Counted from the first letter of the stretch, positions 48,195-57,207 are shown. The stretch is 64,000 nt of DNA from Brachyspira pilosicoli (GCF_036997485.1 NZ_JAWLPU010000003.1:1-64000); one strand, 5' to 3'. Notes: a model not told the origin generated them from the sequence alone. Translations and numbers: made by a program.

Positions 48195-48446
48195 TCATTT
48201 ACTAAAATAGCTTTCCAATTTATCTTCGTCTATGTTTAGAGAAATAAGTTTTTTGTTGCTTTTCTCGCCCTTTAATATTTCTACATCTTTTTTCTTTAAA
48301 TTAAGTTCACTCGATAAAAAATCTATTATTGCCTTATTTGCTTTGCCGTCTATGGCTTTGGCAGATATTCTTATATAATATATTCCATTTTCTTTTTTAA
48401 AACTATTTGATTTGGCTGATGCTGTTACTTTTACTTCTATATTCAT
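48195..48446 (-). CDS. DUF167 (UPF0235, YggU) family protein
   Basis: The 83-residue protein has the family's central AKAIDGKANKAIIDFLS segment and the C-terminal VEILKGEKSNKKLISL segment. No biochemical function is established for the family. It ends the minus-strand run of surface-protein genes 12 bp after the last barrel gene. It may be only a passenger there. Confidence 0.9.
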   Translation of the reverse strand: MNIEVKVTASAKSNSFKKENGIYYIRISAKAIDGKANKAIIDFLSSELNLKKKDVEILKGEKSNKKLISLNIDEDKLESYFSK

Positions 48447-48458
48447 AATACTGATTTT

Positions 48459-49058
48459 CTAAACTTTTGGTATTGTAAATCTAAAACCAAGAAGCACTTC
48501 ATTATATATTTTTGGATTTATGTCTATTAAAAATTTATATCCCACTTCCAAAGCAACCCAGCTTGTAATATGATAAACAAAACCAATACTCGCACCAAAA
48601 GCAAGAGCATCTTGACCAGTTTTAACTTGTTCAGTAATTTCTTGATTTATAACACTTCCAACAGAAAGTCCGAAATAAATAGAGAGTAGGGGATAATTTC
48701 TAAGTAAAATATCAGCTCTCGTGTCAAAGTCTAATTTTCTATCTGTAAAATAAAAGTTGAGGTCATAATAAAAACTTCCAAGTATATAATGCTGCCTATA
48801 TGTATTATCAACCAAAATACTTTGAAGAAAAGAATATTCAAATTCAAATCTAAAAGGAGATACTCTATTTTTAGATGGCACTCTATAACCTAAAGAAAAA
48901 CCTCCTCCAATAAAATTAGCGAAATTAATAGTTTCACTTCCAACATTATATGCTCTATTTATATCAAATGCATAATTAAATTTAGGAGTAATATATAATT
49001 CTGCAAATATTATTTGAGGCAATACTAAAAATAAAATGACAATATATTTTTTCATCAT
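48459..49058 (-). CDS. Outer-membrane beta-barrel protein, paralogue of the 49065 gene
   Basis: A 199-residue protein with a signal peptide (cut near IFA). The mature part shows eight or so amphipathic beta strands with many Tyr/Phe and an F at the very end region (LGFRFTIPKV), the pattern of a small OmpA/OmpX-type barrel. The mature start ITPKFNYAFD resembles that of its neighbour (ISPKFIYSIK), which marks the two as paralogues. AGGGGA lies before the ATG. It follows the neighbour by 6 bp. Role unknown; porin or adhesin are equal guesses. Confidence 0.78.
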   Translation of the reverse strand: MMKKYIVILFLVLPQIIFAELYITPKFNYAFDINRAYNVGSETINFANFIGGGFSLGYRVPSKNRVSPFRFEFEYSFLQSILVDNTYRQHYILGSFYYDLNFYFTDRKLDFDTRADILLRNYPLLSIYFGLSVGSVINQEITEQVKTGQDALAFGASIGFVYHITSWVALEVGYKFLIDINPKIYNEVLLGFRFTIPKV

Positions 49059-49064
49059 AATCCC

Positions 49065-49682
49065 CTAAAAATTTAATCTCATAGAAAGTAACACATCATG
49101 ATTGAGATTAATAGCCGTATCAAGTAATAATCTATATCCAATATCTAAAGTAATTGTTGGATTTAAATGAAAACCAAAATTAATATTAGGTCCATACAAA
49201 AAAACAAAATTATCATTATAAGAATAATTTTTTACAAGCCCAAACTTTTCATTGAAAGAAGATGATAAACTATAATCAATATTTCCTCCCAAAGAAAAAC
49301 CTAAAGATATAGTCATTATATGCCTTTTACCGTTTCTATATATATTATTTTCTTCCCCATCATAATTAATATAAATTAAGTTAATATCATAATAAGCATT
49401 AAAAAGCATGCTATGTATATTAATATTGTCTATATTGTTTGGATAATTATTAACTTCTAATCCATTTTTGTATAAATATTCAAACTCAACTCTTATAGGA
49501 GAATATTTTGAAAGTATATTAAAATTATAACCAACGCTTGCTCCAGCCCCAACAAACATATTATTATTGCCTTTTATAGAATAAATAAATTTTGGGGATA
49601 TATAAACGCCATTTTGAAAAGAGTATGATATATTAGCAAATGATAAACATATTACTATAATTATTAATATTTTTTTTATCAT
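49065..49682 (-). CDS. Outer-membrane beta-barrel protein, paralogue of the 48459 gene
   Basis: A 205-residue protein with a signal peptide (1-21). The strand pattern and the IEFEYL-like and LDIGYRLLLD segments match the next gene at the same positions, so the pair probably came from duplication. It ends in the classical outer-membrane pattern SMRLNF (aromatic C-terminus). It is part of the five-gene run from 52016, with 29 bp to the gene before and 6 bp to the one after. Function unknown. Confidence 0.78.
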   Translation of the reverse strand: MIKKILIIIVICLSFANISYSFQNGVYISPKFIYSIKGNNNMFVGAGASVGYNFNILSKYSPIRVEFEYLYKNGLEVNNYPNNIDNINIHSMLFNAYYDINLIYINYDGEENNIYRNGKRHIMTISLGFSLGGNIDYSLSSSFNEKFGLVKNYSYNDNFVFLYGPNINFGFHLNPTITLDIGYRLLLDTAINLNHDVLLSMRLNF

Positions 49683-49711
49683 AATTTTTCCTTATTTTAC
49701 TTATAACAAAA

Positions 49712-50488
49712 CTAAAATAAAACTCCAATAGCAATTCTCGGAAGCGGTATAAACCTAAGCAAATATGTATATGATAAACCTATATCAAGCAAAGATATAT
49801 CTATAAATGGTCTCACCCCTGTATCAATTCCCATTGACCTCGATAAATCTATCCTAAACCCCATCTCTCCTGCAATAAAAGCATCAAAATATATTCTATC
49901 TTTATTTATTTTATTTGCTACTCCAGCTTCATTTGTAGAGTATTCTTTAATTTTCGCTATATGAAGTGTGGCTCCTACTTTAGGCATTAAAAAGAAACCA
50001 GAAGCTCTATTTCTTTTGTTAAAATAAAACCTCATTCCAACAGATAAAGGTATTGAATATGTTTCAGTGAACTGTGGGTTAGTAACATTAGTCATAAAAC
50101 TGCTTGCTATATAATTACCTAAATCTATATCAAGTTCCATTTTATTCATTATTCTGTATGTATAAGTTAATCTAAAACCAAATTTACCTTCAAAGTTTTG
50201 CTGTTTGGCATTTTTTACTATTTGAAATGGCAGGCTAAATAAAAGCGGTCTTGTTGTTGTTATAAATAAAGTTGTTCCGAAATCTATACCAAGAGAATGT
50301 CTATGCGATTTTAATCCATTTTCAAATAATAGTATTTCAGCATTTTTATCGTTAGTTAATGTCAGATATGAAGGAATTTTGTCTGAAGGTACTATATCTA
50401 TAACATCATAATTCATTATAAAATCGGATTGAGCAAAGATTGTGCTGTTATATAAAAATAAAAAACATATTAATAATTTTTTTATCAT
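49712..50488 (-). CDS. Outer-membrane beta-barrel protein, unknown
   Basis: A 258-residue protein with a signal peptide (1-19, cut after FAQ). The mature part has the alternating strand pattern of outer-membrane barrels and ends in an aromatic residue (GVLF), the Bam-recognised type of C-terminus. The last 40 residues (FIDISLLDIGLSYTYLLRFIPLPRIAI) resemble the end of the preceding gene's product, so the two are probably related. It lies 9 bp after that gene. I recognise no family. Confidence 0.75.
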   Translation of the reverse strand: MIKKLLICFLFLYNSTIFAQSDFIMNYDVIDIVPSDKIPSYLTLTNDKNAEILLFENGLKSHRHSLGIDFGTTLFITTTRPLLFSLPFQIVKNAKQQNFEGKFGFRLTYTYRIMNKMELDIDLGNYIASSFMTNVTNPQFTETYSIPLSVGMRFYFNKRNRASGFFLMPKVGATLHIAKIKEYSTNEAGVANKINKDRIYFDAFIAGEMGFRIDLSRSMGIDTGVRPFIDISLLDIGLSYTYLLRFIPLPRIAIGVLF

Positions 50489-50497
50489 TATAAGTCC

Positions 50498-51433
50498 TTA
50501 AAACCGTATGGTTAAGCCAATTCTTGGAAATATGGATAGTTTAAGCGATGTTACAAAATCAATTGCAGCAGGAAAAGTTTCCCACAGCGGTAAAAATTTT
50601 GTAATATCAACAAATCCGCTTCCAAAAAAACCAATACCCTCCCTAACATCTCCATAAACTCCAGACATGGCCGAAGTAACATAATACCCAATTTCAAACA
50701 ATGAAATATCTAAATAAGTGCGAACCTTCCAATCTTTTTTTGGAAATAAATCAATACTCCATCCAAGCTCGTATGATACGTAAAAAGTAGGGTCTATAGT
50801 AGAACGTTTAGTTTTGAAGCCTGTAAGTCCATTTTGAGTTTCTATATCATATATCACAGTTTCAATTCCTAATCTGATAGTATTAACAAACTCCCCATTT
50901 TTACCCGATAAAAGTTTTACTCCTATTGTGATTGGAAGATAATAAAAACTTCCTTTAAAAACAGTATCTCCAGCTAACAAAGAAGCTATATCTCCTATAT
51001 TTCCAGGTAGGTTTGGTACTTGAGCATGGTTAGTAGCTAATGTTAGGGCATTTTCCGGAGTAATTGTTAATGCGTATTCTAAGTGCTGAAGCCCTGCTGA
51101 AATCTCTAAACCTATCCCTTTGTATAAATAAAATGTGTAAGATATATTTGGCACATACCAAAAACTACCCTCTGTATCTACATAATCAAAAAAAGTTAAA
51201 TAATTATCAAAATTTATTTGTGCTATAGATGTAAATGTTTCAATATTATATAAAAGATTATCCGCCAAAGGAGGAAAAATAACAGAATAGCTTGGAATGG
51301 CATTTATGCTTATAGTTTGCCTTTTTTCTTTCCATTCATATTTATCATTATAAGAAAATGGGCATAATATATTTTGGCATGTCATTATTATGAAAGGAAC
51401 ATAAATAAATATACGAATAAAACTCTTTTTCAT
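50498..51433 (-). CDS. Outer-membrane beta-barrel protein, unknown
   Basis: From the ATG at 51433 the product has 311 residues with a signal peptide (MKKSFIRIFIYVPFI...). An earlier in-frame ATG at 51532 would place a different hydrophobic stretch in front and overlap the upstream lipoprotein gene by 44 nt, so I reject it. The ribosome site is weak. The mature sequence has repeated strands and ends IGLTIRF, an aromatic outer-membrane terminus. Its C-terminal region (ISLFEIGYY...) parallels the next gene's ISLLDIGLSY, a hint of common origin. Function unknown. Confidence 0.75.
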   Translation of the reverse strand: MKKSFIRIFIYVPFIIMTCQNILCPFSYNDKYEWKEKRQTISINAIPSYSVIFPPLADNLLYNIETFTSIAQINFDNYLTFFDYVDTEGSFWYVPNISYTFYLYKGIGLEISAGLQHLEYALTITPENALTLATNHAQVPNLPGNIGDIASLLAGDTVFKGSFYYLPITIGVKLLSGKNGEFVNTIRLGIETVIYDIETQNGLTGFKTKRSTIDPTFYVSYELGWSIDLFPKKDWKVRTYLDISLFEIGYYVTSAMSGVYGDVREGIGFFGSGFVDITKFLPLWETFPAAIDFVTSLKLSIFPRIGLTIRF

Positions 51434-51488
51434 AAATATTATTAAGCATATTACCCCACTAAAAAATAATTGATAAATACACAACTTT

Positions 51489-52016
51489 TTATATAGGGTA
51501 TTTTTGATAACTATTAGCATCTCCGCTGCCATTTAGTATATCAAGGTATTCCTGTATTTTTTCTTTTTCTTTGTCAGTAACATTAGCATTTTTTACAACA
51601 TCATCAACCTTAGTATTTCCGTCTGTTGTCCCTATTCCTGTAATTACTCCTAATGCATTTTCTTCGCCAACTATGCCTATAATTCCATCTATAGCATTTT
51701 TTTCTTCTTCATTAACTTTTACAGTGTGAAGATTGCTTCCATCAGGTGCTACTATAATATAATCACCATTATTTTTATCATCTTTATATATTCCTCCAAT
51801 ACCAACTATAGTGCTATCTAACGTGTAGCTGCCTTCACCATTCCCGCCTGTTATAGTGATTGTATTGCCACTTACGCTAACACCGTCCCAGTTGCCGTTT
51901 GCTAATTTATTTAAAAAGAAATCATCACCGGGGCCTGTCTTAGTTAATGTTGTTTGTCTGCAAGATAATATTGCTGTTAAAATAAAAATTGAATAAAGTA
52001 TTCTTTTTATTTTCAT
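51489..52016 (-). CDS. Predicted Gly-rich lipoprotein
   Basis: From the ATG at 52016 (AAGG about 12 nt upstream) the product has 175 residues with a signal peptide and lipobox ending in LSC (about residue 19). An ATG at 52049 would add an unneeded 11-residue extension. The mature part is Gly/Asn/Asp/Thr-rich with short beta-type repeats (SGNTITITGGNGEGS, IVGIGGIY, IGIVGEENALGVITGIGTT) and a charged C-terminal helix. It leads the run of four barrel genes and probably shares their transcript. It may be a surface lipoprotein. No family recognised. Confidence 0.78.
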   Translation of the reverse strand: MKIKRILYSIFILTAILSCRQTTLTKTGPGDDFFLNKLANGNWDGVSVSGNTITITGGNGEGSYTLDSTIVGIGGIYKDDKNNGDYIIVAPDGSNLHTVKVNEEEKNAIDGIIGIVGEENALGVITGIGTTDGNTKVDDVVKNANVTDKEKEKIQEYLDILNGSGDANSYQKYPI

Positions 52017-52141
52017 AATTGAATTAAACCTTAAAAATATATTTATCATAATAAATATACAATTTTTATAAATAAAAACAATATTTTAATATTATAATAA
52101 TCGACTTTATGTATTAAAAAATTAATTTACATATTTTACAC

Positions 52142-52170
52142 TTGACAGAAAATTTGAATTGGGGTAAAAT
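52142..52170 (+). promoter_or_regulatory. Probable promoter of HIRAN-holA
   Basis: TTGACA (52142-52147), 17-nt spacer, TAAAAT (52165-52170), 39 nt before the TTG start codon. Confidence 0.7.
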
Positions 52171-52209
52171 TTGTAAAATAATAAAAAAATATTTTTAAGG
52201 TTTATAAAA

Positions 52210-52632
52210 TTGTATTCACAAAAAAACAGCAAACATACTACATATATAGTTAATTATCAAGAAAGTTTTAAGAGAATTATTATAAATAAATATTATAAAA
52301 TGAATAGATATTCTATAGATTTTTTTGTAGCAGGATATAAATATAATGATGGAAAGGATATTATAGAATTATTATCTAGAAATGAGCCTATTAATCTTAT
52401 CAGGGAATATTTTATTGGTTATGACCCATTTGCTATAGCAGTTTATGATGAGAGATGCGAGATAAGGCTTGGATATGTTCCTAAAATAATAGCACCTCTT
52501 TTAACATACAAAATGGAAGATGAAAATTATAAGATAAGAGCTATAGTAAAAAATGTAAAATTAGAAGAGAGAGACGATTGTAAATTAGAAATAAGAGTTT
52601 TTATAGAGAGAGCTTTGAGAAAGGCTAATTAG
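52210..52632 (+). CDS. Stand-alone HIRAN-domain protein
   Basis: The 140-residue protein has one domain. About 36-110 (FFVAGYKYNDG ... NLIREYFIGYDPFAIAVYDERCEIRLGYVPKIIAPLL) matches HIRAN, the OB-like fold first known from HLTF/Rad5, where it holds the 3' end of single-stranded DNA. The best start is TTG at 52210, since AAGG sits 9 nt upstream; an internal ATG (residue 31) would trim the lead-in. It lies 9 bp before holA. Its join with a DNA polymerase III subunit suggests a role in DNA end or replication handling (inference). Confidence 0.8.
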   Translation: MYSQKNSKHTTYIVNYQESFKRIIINKYYKMNRYSIDFFVAGYKYNDGKDIIELLSRNEPINLIREYFIGYDPFAIAVYDERCEIRLGYVPKIIAPLLTYKMEDENYKIRAIVKNVKLEERDDCKLEIRVFIERALRKAN

Positions 52633-52641
52633 AAGATTATT

Positions 52642-53661
52642 ATGATTGGTAGAGTAGTAGTTAAAACAGAGTCTGATTTTAAAAAGATAAAAGATTTATA
52701 TATTAAAGAGCCTTTTAAATATTCTATATATGTTCTTACTGGGAAAGAGAGATTATTTAAAAAGGCATTTATTACTTCTATGCATTCTCTTGTTTTTAAA
52801 GATGAGGGTGATAGCGAGATGAATTATAGTGTATTCTATGATAAGAATGATGCTGTAGGATATTCTCCTTTAGATGTAGCAGATACCCCTCCTTTCGGCT
52901 CTAATATTAGACTTGTTATTATATACAAATACAATAATTTTCAAGAGGATTTTTTAGAATATTGTATCAATCCTTCAAAATCTTCTATAATGATATTAGA
53001 AACAGAAAATAGTTTAGAAGAAGATGGAATATATAAATATTTTTCAAAAAAACAAAATGCAGATTATATTCATTTTATAGATTTTCCTATTCCAGATGAG
53101 AGGGATTTCCGCTCTCTAATTACGGCTTATATAAACAAAAATAATAAAAAAATTTCCAATGATGCTGTTGAATATATTATAAATAATATTAACTTAGATT
53201 ATGATTCGCTTTATTCTGAATTGGATAAAATATGCAGTTATAATGATAAAGAATATTTAAATGTTGAAGATATAGCAGATTTTACTTATGTATCAAAAAA
53301 TAGAAATATATTTGATTTTTTAGATTCAGTATTCGAAAGAGACAGAAAAAAATGTTTTTCTATTATGCATAGGTTAGATCAAGATGCTTCTAATTCACTT
53401 ACCTTAATGATGAATAATTTTTTGGCATTATACTATATGAAGATATTTCCGCCTCAAACTACTCTAAACGATATTAGTAAACTAACTAAAATACCTTCAT
53501 TTATATTAACAAAAAAGAAACCTGTATTAAAACTTTATTCATTAAATGAGATAGTAAATATAATTTCACAAATATCAAAACTAAATACATTAAGCGTTAC
53601 AACCCCAAATAATATTTTTAAAGCACATTTTGAGCTTTTTTTATTTTCTATTACTAAATAA
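52642..53661 (+). CDS. holA: DNA polymerase III delta subunit (HolA)
   Basis: HolA is the clamp-loader subunit that opens the beta clamp. The 339-residue protein has an N-terminal AAA+-like part without a real Walker A (YVLTGKERLFKKAF, as in delta), the RLVIIYKYNN segment, and a helical C-terminal domain with the RNIFDFLDSVFERD segment near residue 220. Sequence identity to well-known HolA proteins is low but the pattern is good. AGAAG precedes the ATG. It follows the HIRAN gene by 9 bp. Confidence 0.88.
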   Translation: MIGRVVVKTESDFKKIKDLYIKEPFKYSIYVLTGKERLFKKAFITSMHSLVFKDEGDSEMNYSVFYDKNDAVGYSPLDVADTPPFGSNIRLVIIYKYNNFQEDFLEYCINPSKSSIMILETENSLEEDGIYKYFSKKQNADYIHFIDFPIPDERDFRSLITAYINKNNKKISNDAVEYIINNINLDYDSLYSELDKICSYNDKEYLNVEDIADFTYVSKNRNIFDFLDSVFERDRKKCFSIMHRLDQDASNSLTLMMNNFLALYYMKIFPPQTTLNDISKLTKIPSFILTKKKPVLKLYSLNEIVNIISQISKLNTLSVTTPNNIFKAHFELFLFSITK

Positions 53662-53690
53662 TTAATATGCTTATATTAATTATTTTGCAG

Positions 53691-53731
53691 AAATAAAAAA
53701 AGAGATGCTACAATTTCGCAGCACCTCTTAA
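53691..53731 (-). terminator. Terminator after PepSY-like paralogue B
   Basis: On the minus strand AAGAGGTGCT and AGCATCTCTT (one mismatch) followed by a T-run. It lies between convergent holA and the PepSY gene and could serve both. No repeat element is present in this 101-bp gap. Confidence 0.75.
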
Positions 53732-53762
53732 AAATAATACTTTTCATAAACCTTTTATATAA

Positions 53763-54194
53763 TTAATCATCAAATTGTTGTCCCATTAACGATCCATCAG
53801 ATGATATAAACATTTCCATCATATTATTGAGTTTTATTTTGTAATTTCCCCATTCTTTTTCTACACTTGTCATCATAGCCTGCGGGTATGTTTTTTTTAC
53901 TGTATTAGCAACAGCTTGCGGTAATACGCTAAAAGGCACCCCATTATATTCGCCGTCTATGCTTACCCAATCTCCATTAGGCAAAAAATCCATATTAGCG
54001 CCGTTTGATAACTCAACATCAAACTTTCCGCCGTCTCTTTCTACTTTCCATATTTGAGCATTAGGATAGATTTTTTTGATAAATGTTGCCGCCTGTTTTG
54101 GTAGGGCAGAAACTGGAACTACCATATCAGCAAATAGAATTGATGTGGAAAAAATTGCTAATATTATTAGTGAAGATAATAATTTTTTTGTCAT
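53763..54194 (-). CDS. Periplasmic PepSY-like (DUF2874 type) protein, paralogue B
   Basis: The 143-residue secreted protein is a close paralogue of the gene at 38308: same signal-peptide plan, the same 50-residue unit twice, and identical stretches such as NAQIWKVERDGGKF and DGEYNGVPFS. GGAG is upstream of the ATG. Unlike paralogue A it is on the minus strand and has its own TTGACA-17-TATATT promoter with a 70-nt leader. Recent duplication and kept signal suggest both are used. Role unknown. Confidence 0.9.
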   Translation of the reverse strand: MTKKLLSSLIILAIFSTSILFADMVVPVSALPKQAATFIKKIYPNAQIWKVERDGGKFDVELSNGANMDFLPNGDWVSIDGEYNGVPFSVLPQAVANTVKKTYPQAMMTSVEKEWGNYKIKLNNMMEMFISSDGSLMGQQFDD

Positions 54195-54266
54195 ATTAAA
54201 CTCCTCATAATAATCTGCTATTATATTTTATTATAAAGAATAATAGTAAATTATTTTTACAATATT

Positions 54267-54295
54267 AATATAAATAAAATTCTAATTTATGTCAA
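54267..54295 (-). promoter_or_regulatory. Promoter of PepSY-like paralogue B
   Basis: On the minus strand TTGACA (54295-54290), 17-nt spacer, TATATT (54272-54267). Confidence 0.7.
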
Positions 54296-54309
54296 TATAT
54301 TTTATGATT

Positions 54310-54771
54310 TTATTCTGTTAAATCTACTTCTATGTTTGAAATTTTATTTATTATTTCATCATAACTCATCTTAGCAAGAGAACTGTCGCTTCCGCAGGCT
54401 ATGTATAAATCATCAAACCTCTTCATACTTTTATCAACTAATACCGTAATACTTTTATCTATACCAAATGGGCATACGCCTCCAAAAGTGAATCCTGTTA
54501 AGTTAAAAGTGTCTTCTGCACTTGCAAAATTTGTTTTGCATCCAAAATATTCTTTAGTTTTTTTTGAAGATATTTTTTTATCACCTGATGCTATTAACAT
54601 AAAAAAATCTTTTTTTACCGGTTTTAACAATATAGATTTAGCAACCTGACCTTTTTCTATATTTAAAGATTTAGCAGCATCTTCAACAGTTTTAGTAGCC
54701 CCCTTCTCTTCAAACTCTTTATGTTCTATGCCAAGTTCATTTAAAACTTTTAATACTTTTTCGCTAATCAT
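54310..54771 (-). CDS. YbaK/EbsC-family aminoacyl-tRNA deacylase
   Basis: A 153-residue YbaK/ProX-type editing protein. The family removes misloaded amino acids (Cys or Ala) from tRNA-Pro. The conserved Lys in GQVAKSILLK and the GGVCPFGI segment of the active cleft are present. The ATG at 54771 has GGAGA 8 nt before it and is better than the ATG at 54786, which abuts the EamA stop. It follows the EamA transporter on the same strand, within one unit. Confidence 0.9.
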   Translation of the reverse strand: MISEKVLKVLNELGIEHKEFEEKGATKTVEDAAKSLNIEKGQVAKSILLKPVKKDFFMLIASGDKKISSKKTKEYFGCKTNFASAEDTFNLTGFTFGGVCPFGIDKSITVLVDKSMKRFDDLYIACGSDSSLAKMSYDEIINKISNIEVDLTE

Positions 54772-54786
54772 AAATACATTCTCCAT

Positions 54787-55647
54787 TTAATTTTGTTTAT
54801 GCTCTTTTAAAAATAATCCTATCCCAAATAAAATTACTATTATTCCTATAAACTGATTAATACTAATACTCTCTTTTAATATAAAATAACCCAATATACA
54901 AGCCCCCACAGCTTCTCCTAATATAGTCATAGATACAACACTCGCAGAAAACCATTTTAAAAGCCACATAAATACCACATGTCCAAGCATTGTAGAGATT
55001 AAAGTTAAACCTAATATATTGAGCCAAGTATATAACGGATATCCAGTAAGAGGTGTATTAGTAAATATTACTACAAAAAATAAAAATACAGATGAAGCAA
55101 AATATGTTAAACCTGTGTATGTGAGAGCTGATAATCTTTTTCTTATATATTGCCCAAGTAAAAAGTTAGCACTAATGAGCCCTGCTGATATAAATGCTAA
55201 AACATCTCCAATTAATGCGGTAGTGCTTACTTGAAAATCTCCCCAGCCTATTATGACAGAACCTATTATAGCTATAATAAAACCAAGTATTGCTAATTTG
55301 GTATATCTTTCTTTAAAAATAAAATAACCTGCCACTATAGAAAATAATGGCTGAAGCGTTACTATTACAGTTGAGCTTGCAACGGAAGTATATTTTAAAG
55401 ATTGAAACCATAATGAATAATGTCCTGCTAATGCTATGCCTGATATTAGTGATAATAGAAAATCTTTTTTGCTTATTTTTTTTAACTCTTCTAAATTTCT
55501 TATTAAGAGAATAGGCAAAATTATTATAAATGAAAATAATAGTCTATAAAATGCTGTTATTGAAGAGGGGGCATTCGCAAGCCTTGCAAATATTGCCGAC
55601 ATCGATAATGCTGTTACTCCAATAAGTAAAAATATACTTCTTCCCAT
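54787..55647 (-). CDS. EamA-family (drug/metabolite transporter) membrane protein
   Basis: The 286-residue inner-membrane protein has about 10 helices in two repeats of five. Each half has the EamA pattern (SAIFARLANAPSSITAFYRLLFS in the first and a LGEAVGACILGY in the second). Family members export amino acids or other small metabolites; substrate unknown. The YbaK gene starts just after its stop. The 159-bp divergent gap to the MBL gene holds that gene's promoter. Confidence 0.9.
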   Translation of the reverse strand: MGRSIFLLIGVTALSMSAIFARLANAPSSITAFYRLLFSFIIILPILLIRNLEELKKISKKDFLLSLISGIALAGHYSLWFQSLKYTSVASSTVIVTLQPLFSIVAGYFIFKERYTKLAILGFIIAIIGSVIIGWGDFQVSTTALIGDVLAFISAGLISANFLLGQYIRKRLSALTYTGLTYFASSVFLFFVVIFTNTPLTGYPLYTWLNILGLTLISTMLGHVVFMWLLKWFSASVVSMTILGEAVGACILGYFILKESISINQFIGIIVILFGIGLFLKEHKQN

Positions 55648-55747
55648 TACTATAAAATTATATATTGATAATTTATTTTCTAAAAATTATAATATTTTTT
55701 TTGTATTTTTCAATAATTAAAATATTATAAATTGTATTATTATTAGA

Positions 55748-55775
55748 TTGATTTTTTTACTTTATAGTGTATGAT
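55748..55775 (+). promoter_or_regulatory. Probable promoter of the MBL-fold gene
   Basis: TTGATT (55748-55753), 16-nt spacer, TATGAT (55770-55775), 31 nt before the TTG start. Confidence 0.5.
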
Positions 55776-55806
55776 TTATATATAAAAATTTGTTTAAGAG
55801 TATAAT

Positions 55807-56691
55807 TTGAAAGTTAGATTTTTAGGAAGCAGAGGCTCTATACCAACCCCGGGTACTAGTTTTAGCGAATACGGCGGAAATACGTCTTGCCTACAAGTTA
55901 TTGATGATGAAGGGAATTATATTATTCTTGATGCTGGGAGCGGACTAAAAAATCTTGGATACTATGCTCTTAAAAGCGAAAAAAAAGAAAGTATTATTTT
56001 ATTAACGCATTTCCATTGGGATCATATAATAGGCATACCTTTTTTTGCTCCGTTTTATTCTAATAAATATAGTTTTACAATTTATGGCCCTAAAGATAAT
56101 CATGAAGAAATGTATGAAACAATCAATAATATATTAGCTAAAGATTATTTCCCTATCAATCTTGAGCAGTTTGGGGCTTCCATTAAATTTGAACCTTTCT
56201 ATGAAGGAAAAAAAATAAATTACGGCAATATGACAGTAGAGGCTTTATGGGTTAATCACCCTTGCTATACTTTATCCTACAAAATAACTTCTAATGATAA
56301 AACAGTAGTTTATCTTACAGACCACGAACCTTATAAAAAACGCCTTCATATACAGCACCCGTCATTAGACCATTATAATAATAATGCTAATTTGCTTCAT
56401 GCAAGACTTATAGATTATGTGAGAGGAGCTAATGTTTTAATTATAGAAGGGGAGTATACGAAAAGCGAATATATTAATGGGCATGTAGGTTGGGGGCATT
56501 CTACTTTAAATGATGCCATACAAGTTGGGCTTGATGCTGATGTATCTTATGTCATCATTCACCATCATAATCAAGACAGAACCGATGCACAGATAAAATT
56601 AATTTACAATAAACTTTTAGCTTTTTTAAGAAAAGAAGGTATAGATTTGCAATTAGCTTTTGCCAAAGAAGGTTCTTATATTATTATTTAA
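55807..56691 (+). CDS. MBL-fold metallo-hydrolase
   Basis: A 294-residue metallo-beta-lactamase-fold hydrolase. The metal motif THFHWDH is at residues 67-73, with the later His and Asp ligands in YLTDHEP near 178 and the C-terminal HHHNQD near 258. The N-terminus MKVRFLGSRGSIPTPG is the start of the group related to cyclic-nucleotide phosphodiesterases and RNase Z. The start is a TTG at 55807 with AAGAG 6 nt before it. Substrate unknown. Confidence 0.88.
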   Translation: MKVRFLGSRGSIPTPGTSFSEYGGNTSCLQVIDDEGNYIILDAGSGLKNLGYYALKSEKKESIILLTHFHWDHIIGIPFFAPFYSNKYSFTIYGPKDNHEEMYETINNILAKDYFPINLEQFGASIKFEPFYEGKKINYGNMTVEALWVNHPCYTLSYKITSNDKTVVYLTDHEPYKKRLHIQHPSLDHYNNNANLLHARLIDYVRGANVLIIEGEYTKSEYINGHVGWGHSTLNDAIQVGLDADVSYVIIHHHNQDRTDAQIKLIYNKLLAFLRKEGIDLQLAFAKEGSYIII

Positions 56692-56734
56692 GTATTATAT
56701 TATATTTAATACATATTTTTTAAATATAAAATTG

Positions 56735-57185
56735 TAGTATAGGCACTTTTGTAAAGCGTGCCCGTAGGGTGGCATCCCACTTCTTTTATTGGTATAAAAG
56801 AAGCTTATATCCTTCGGATACGCTTCACGAAGAACTACATTTTTATTATAAATTTTATAATTTAATTGTACATTAAAAGGCACTCTCCCCGCACTTCTAA
56901 GAAGTTATAATTAAAGCATAACATTACCGTGCGGCAAGGTGGTACAGCTCGTACGCGGGAAAAGTTGAATAAAAAACTTATATAAAAGATATCGCTATTT
57001 CAGAATATACTGAAAAATTTTAACCTTCTTTATTTTTATTATTTGCAGGGCTTTGCCCCCTGCGAAGCGTGCCCTTAGGGTAGCACACCAGTTCTTTTAT
57101 TGGTATAAAAGAACCAAAAGAACTGCATTTAATTAAGTATAGCTTTTTATATATAACAAAATATAATTATTTATGTATAAAAAGT
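56735..57185 (-). repeat. Convergent-gap repeat, copy 8 (long form plus second module)
   Basis: The block lies between the convergent MBL gene and map. Positions 56788-56971 are the inverted, nearly unchanged counterpart of 4661-4844. A second module (about 57046-57185) has GCAGGGCTTTGCCCC, GAAGCGTGCCCTTAGGG, the GTTCTTTTATTGGTATAAAAGAAC hairpin box in shorter pieces, AACTGCATTT and the AATATAATTATTTATG tail. A 62-codon frame (56695-56883, minus) is repeat sequence. Confidence 0.85.
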
Positions 57186-57207
57186 TTTAGAGCAGAGTTA
57201 CTGTAAA

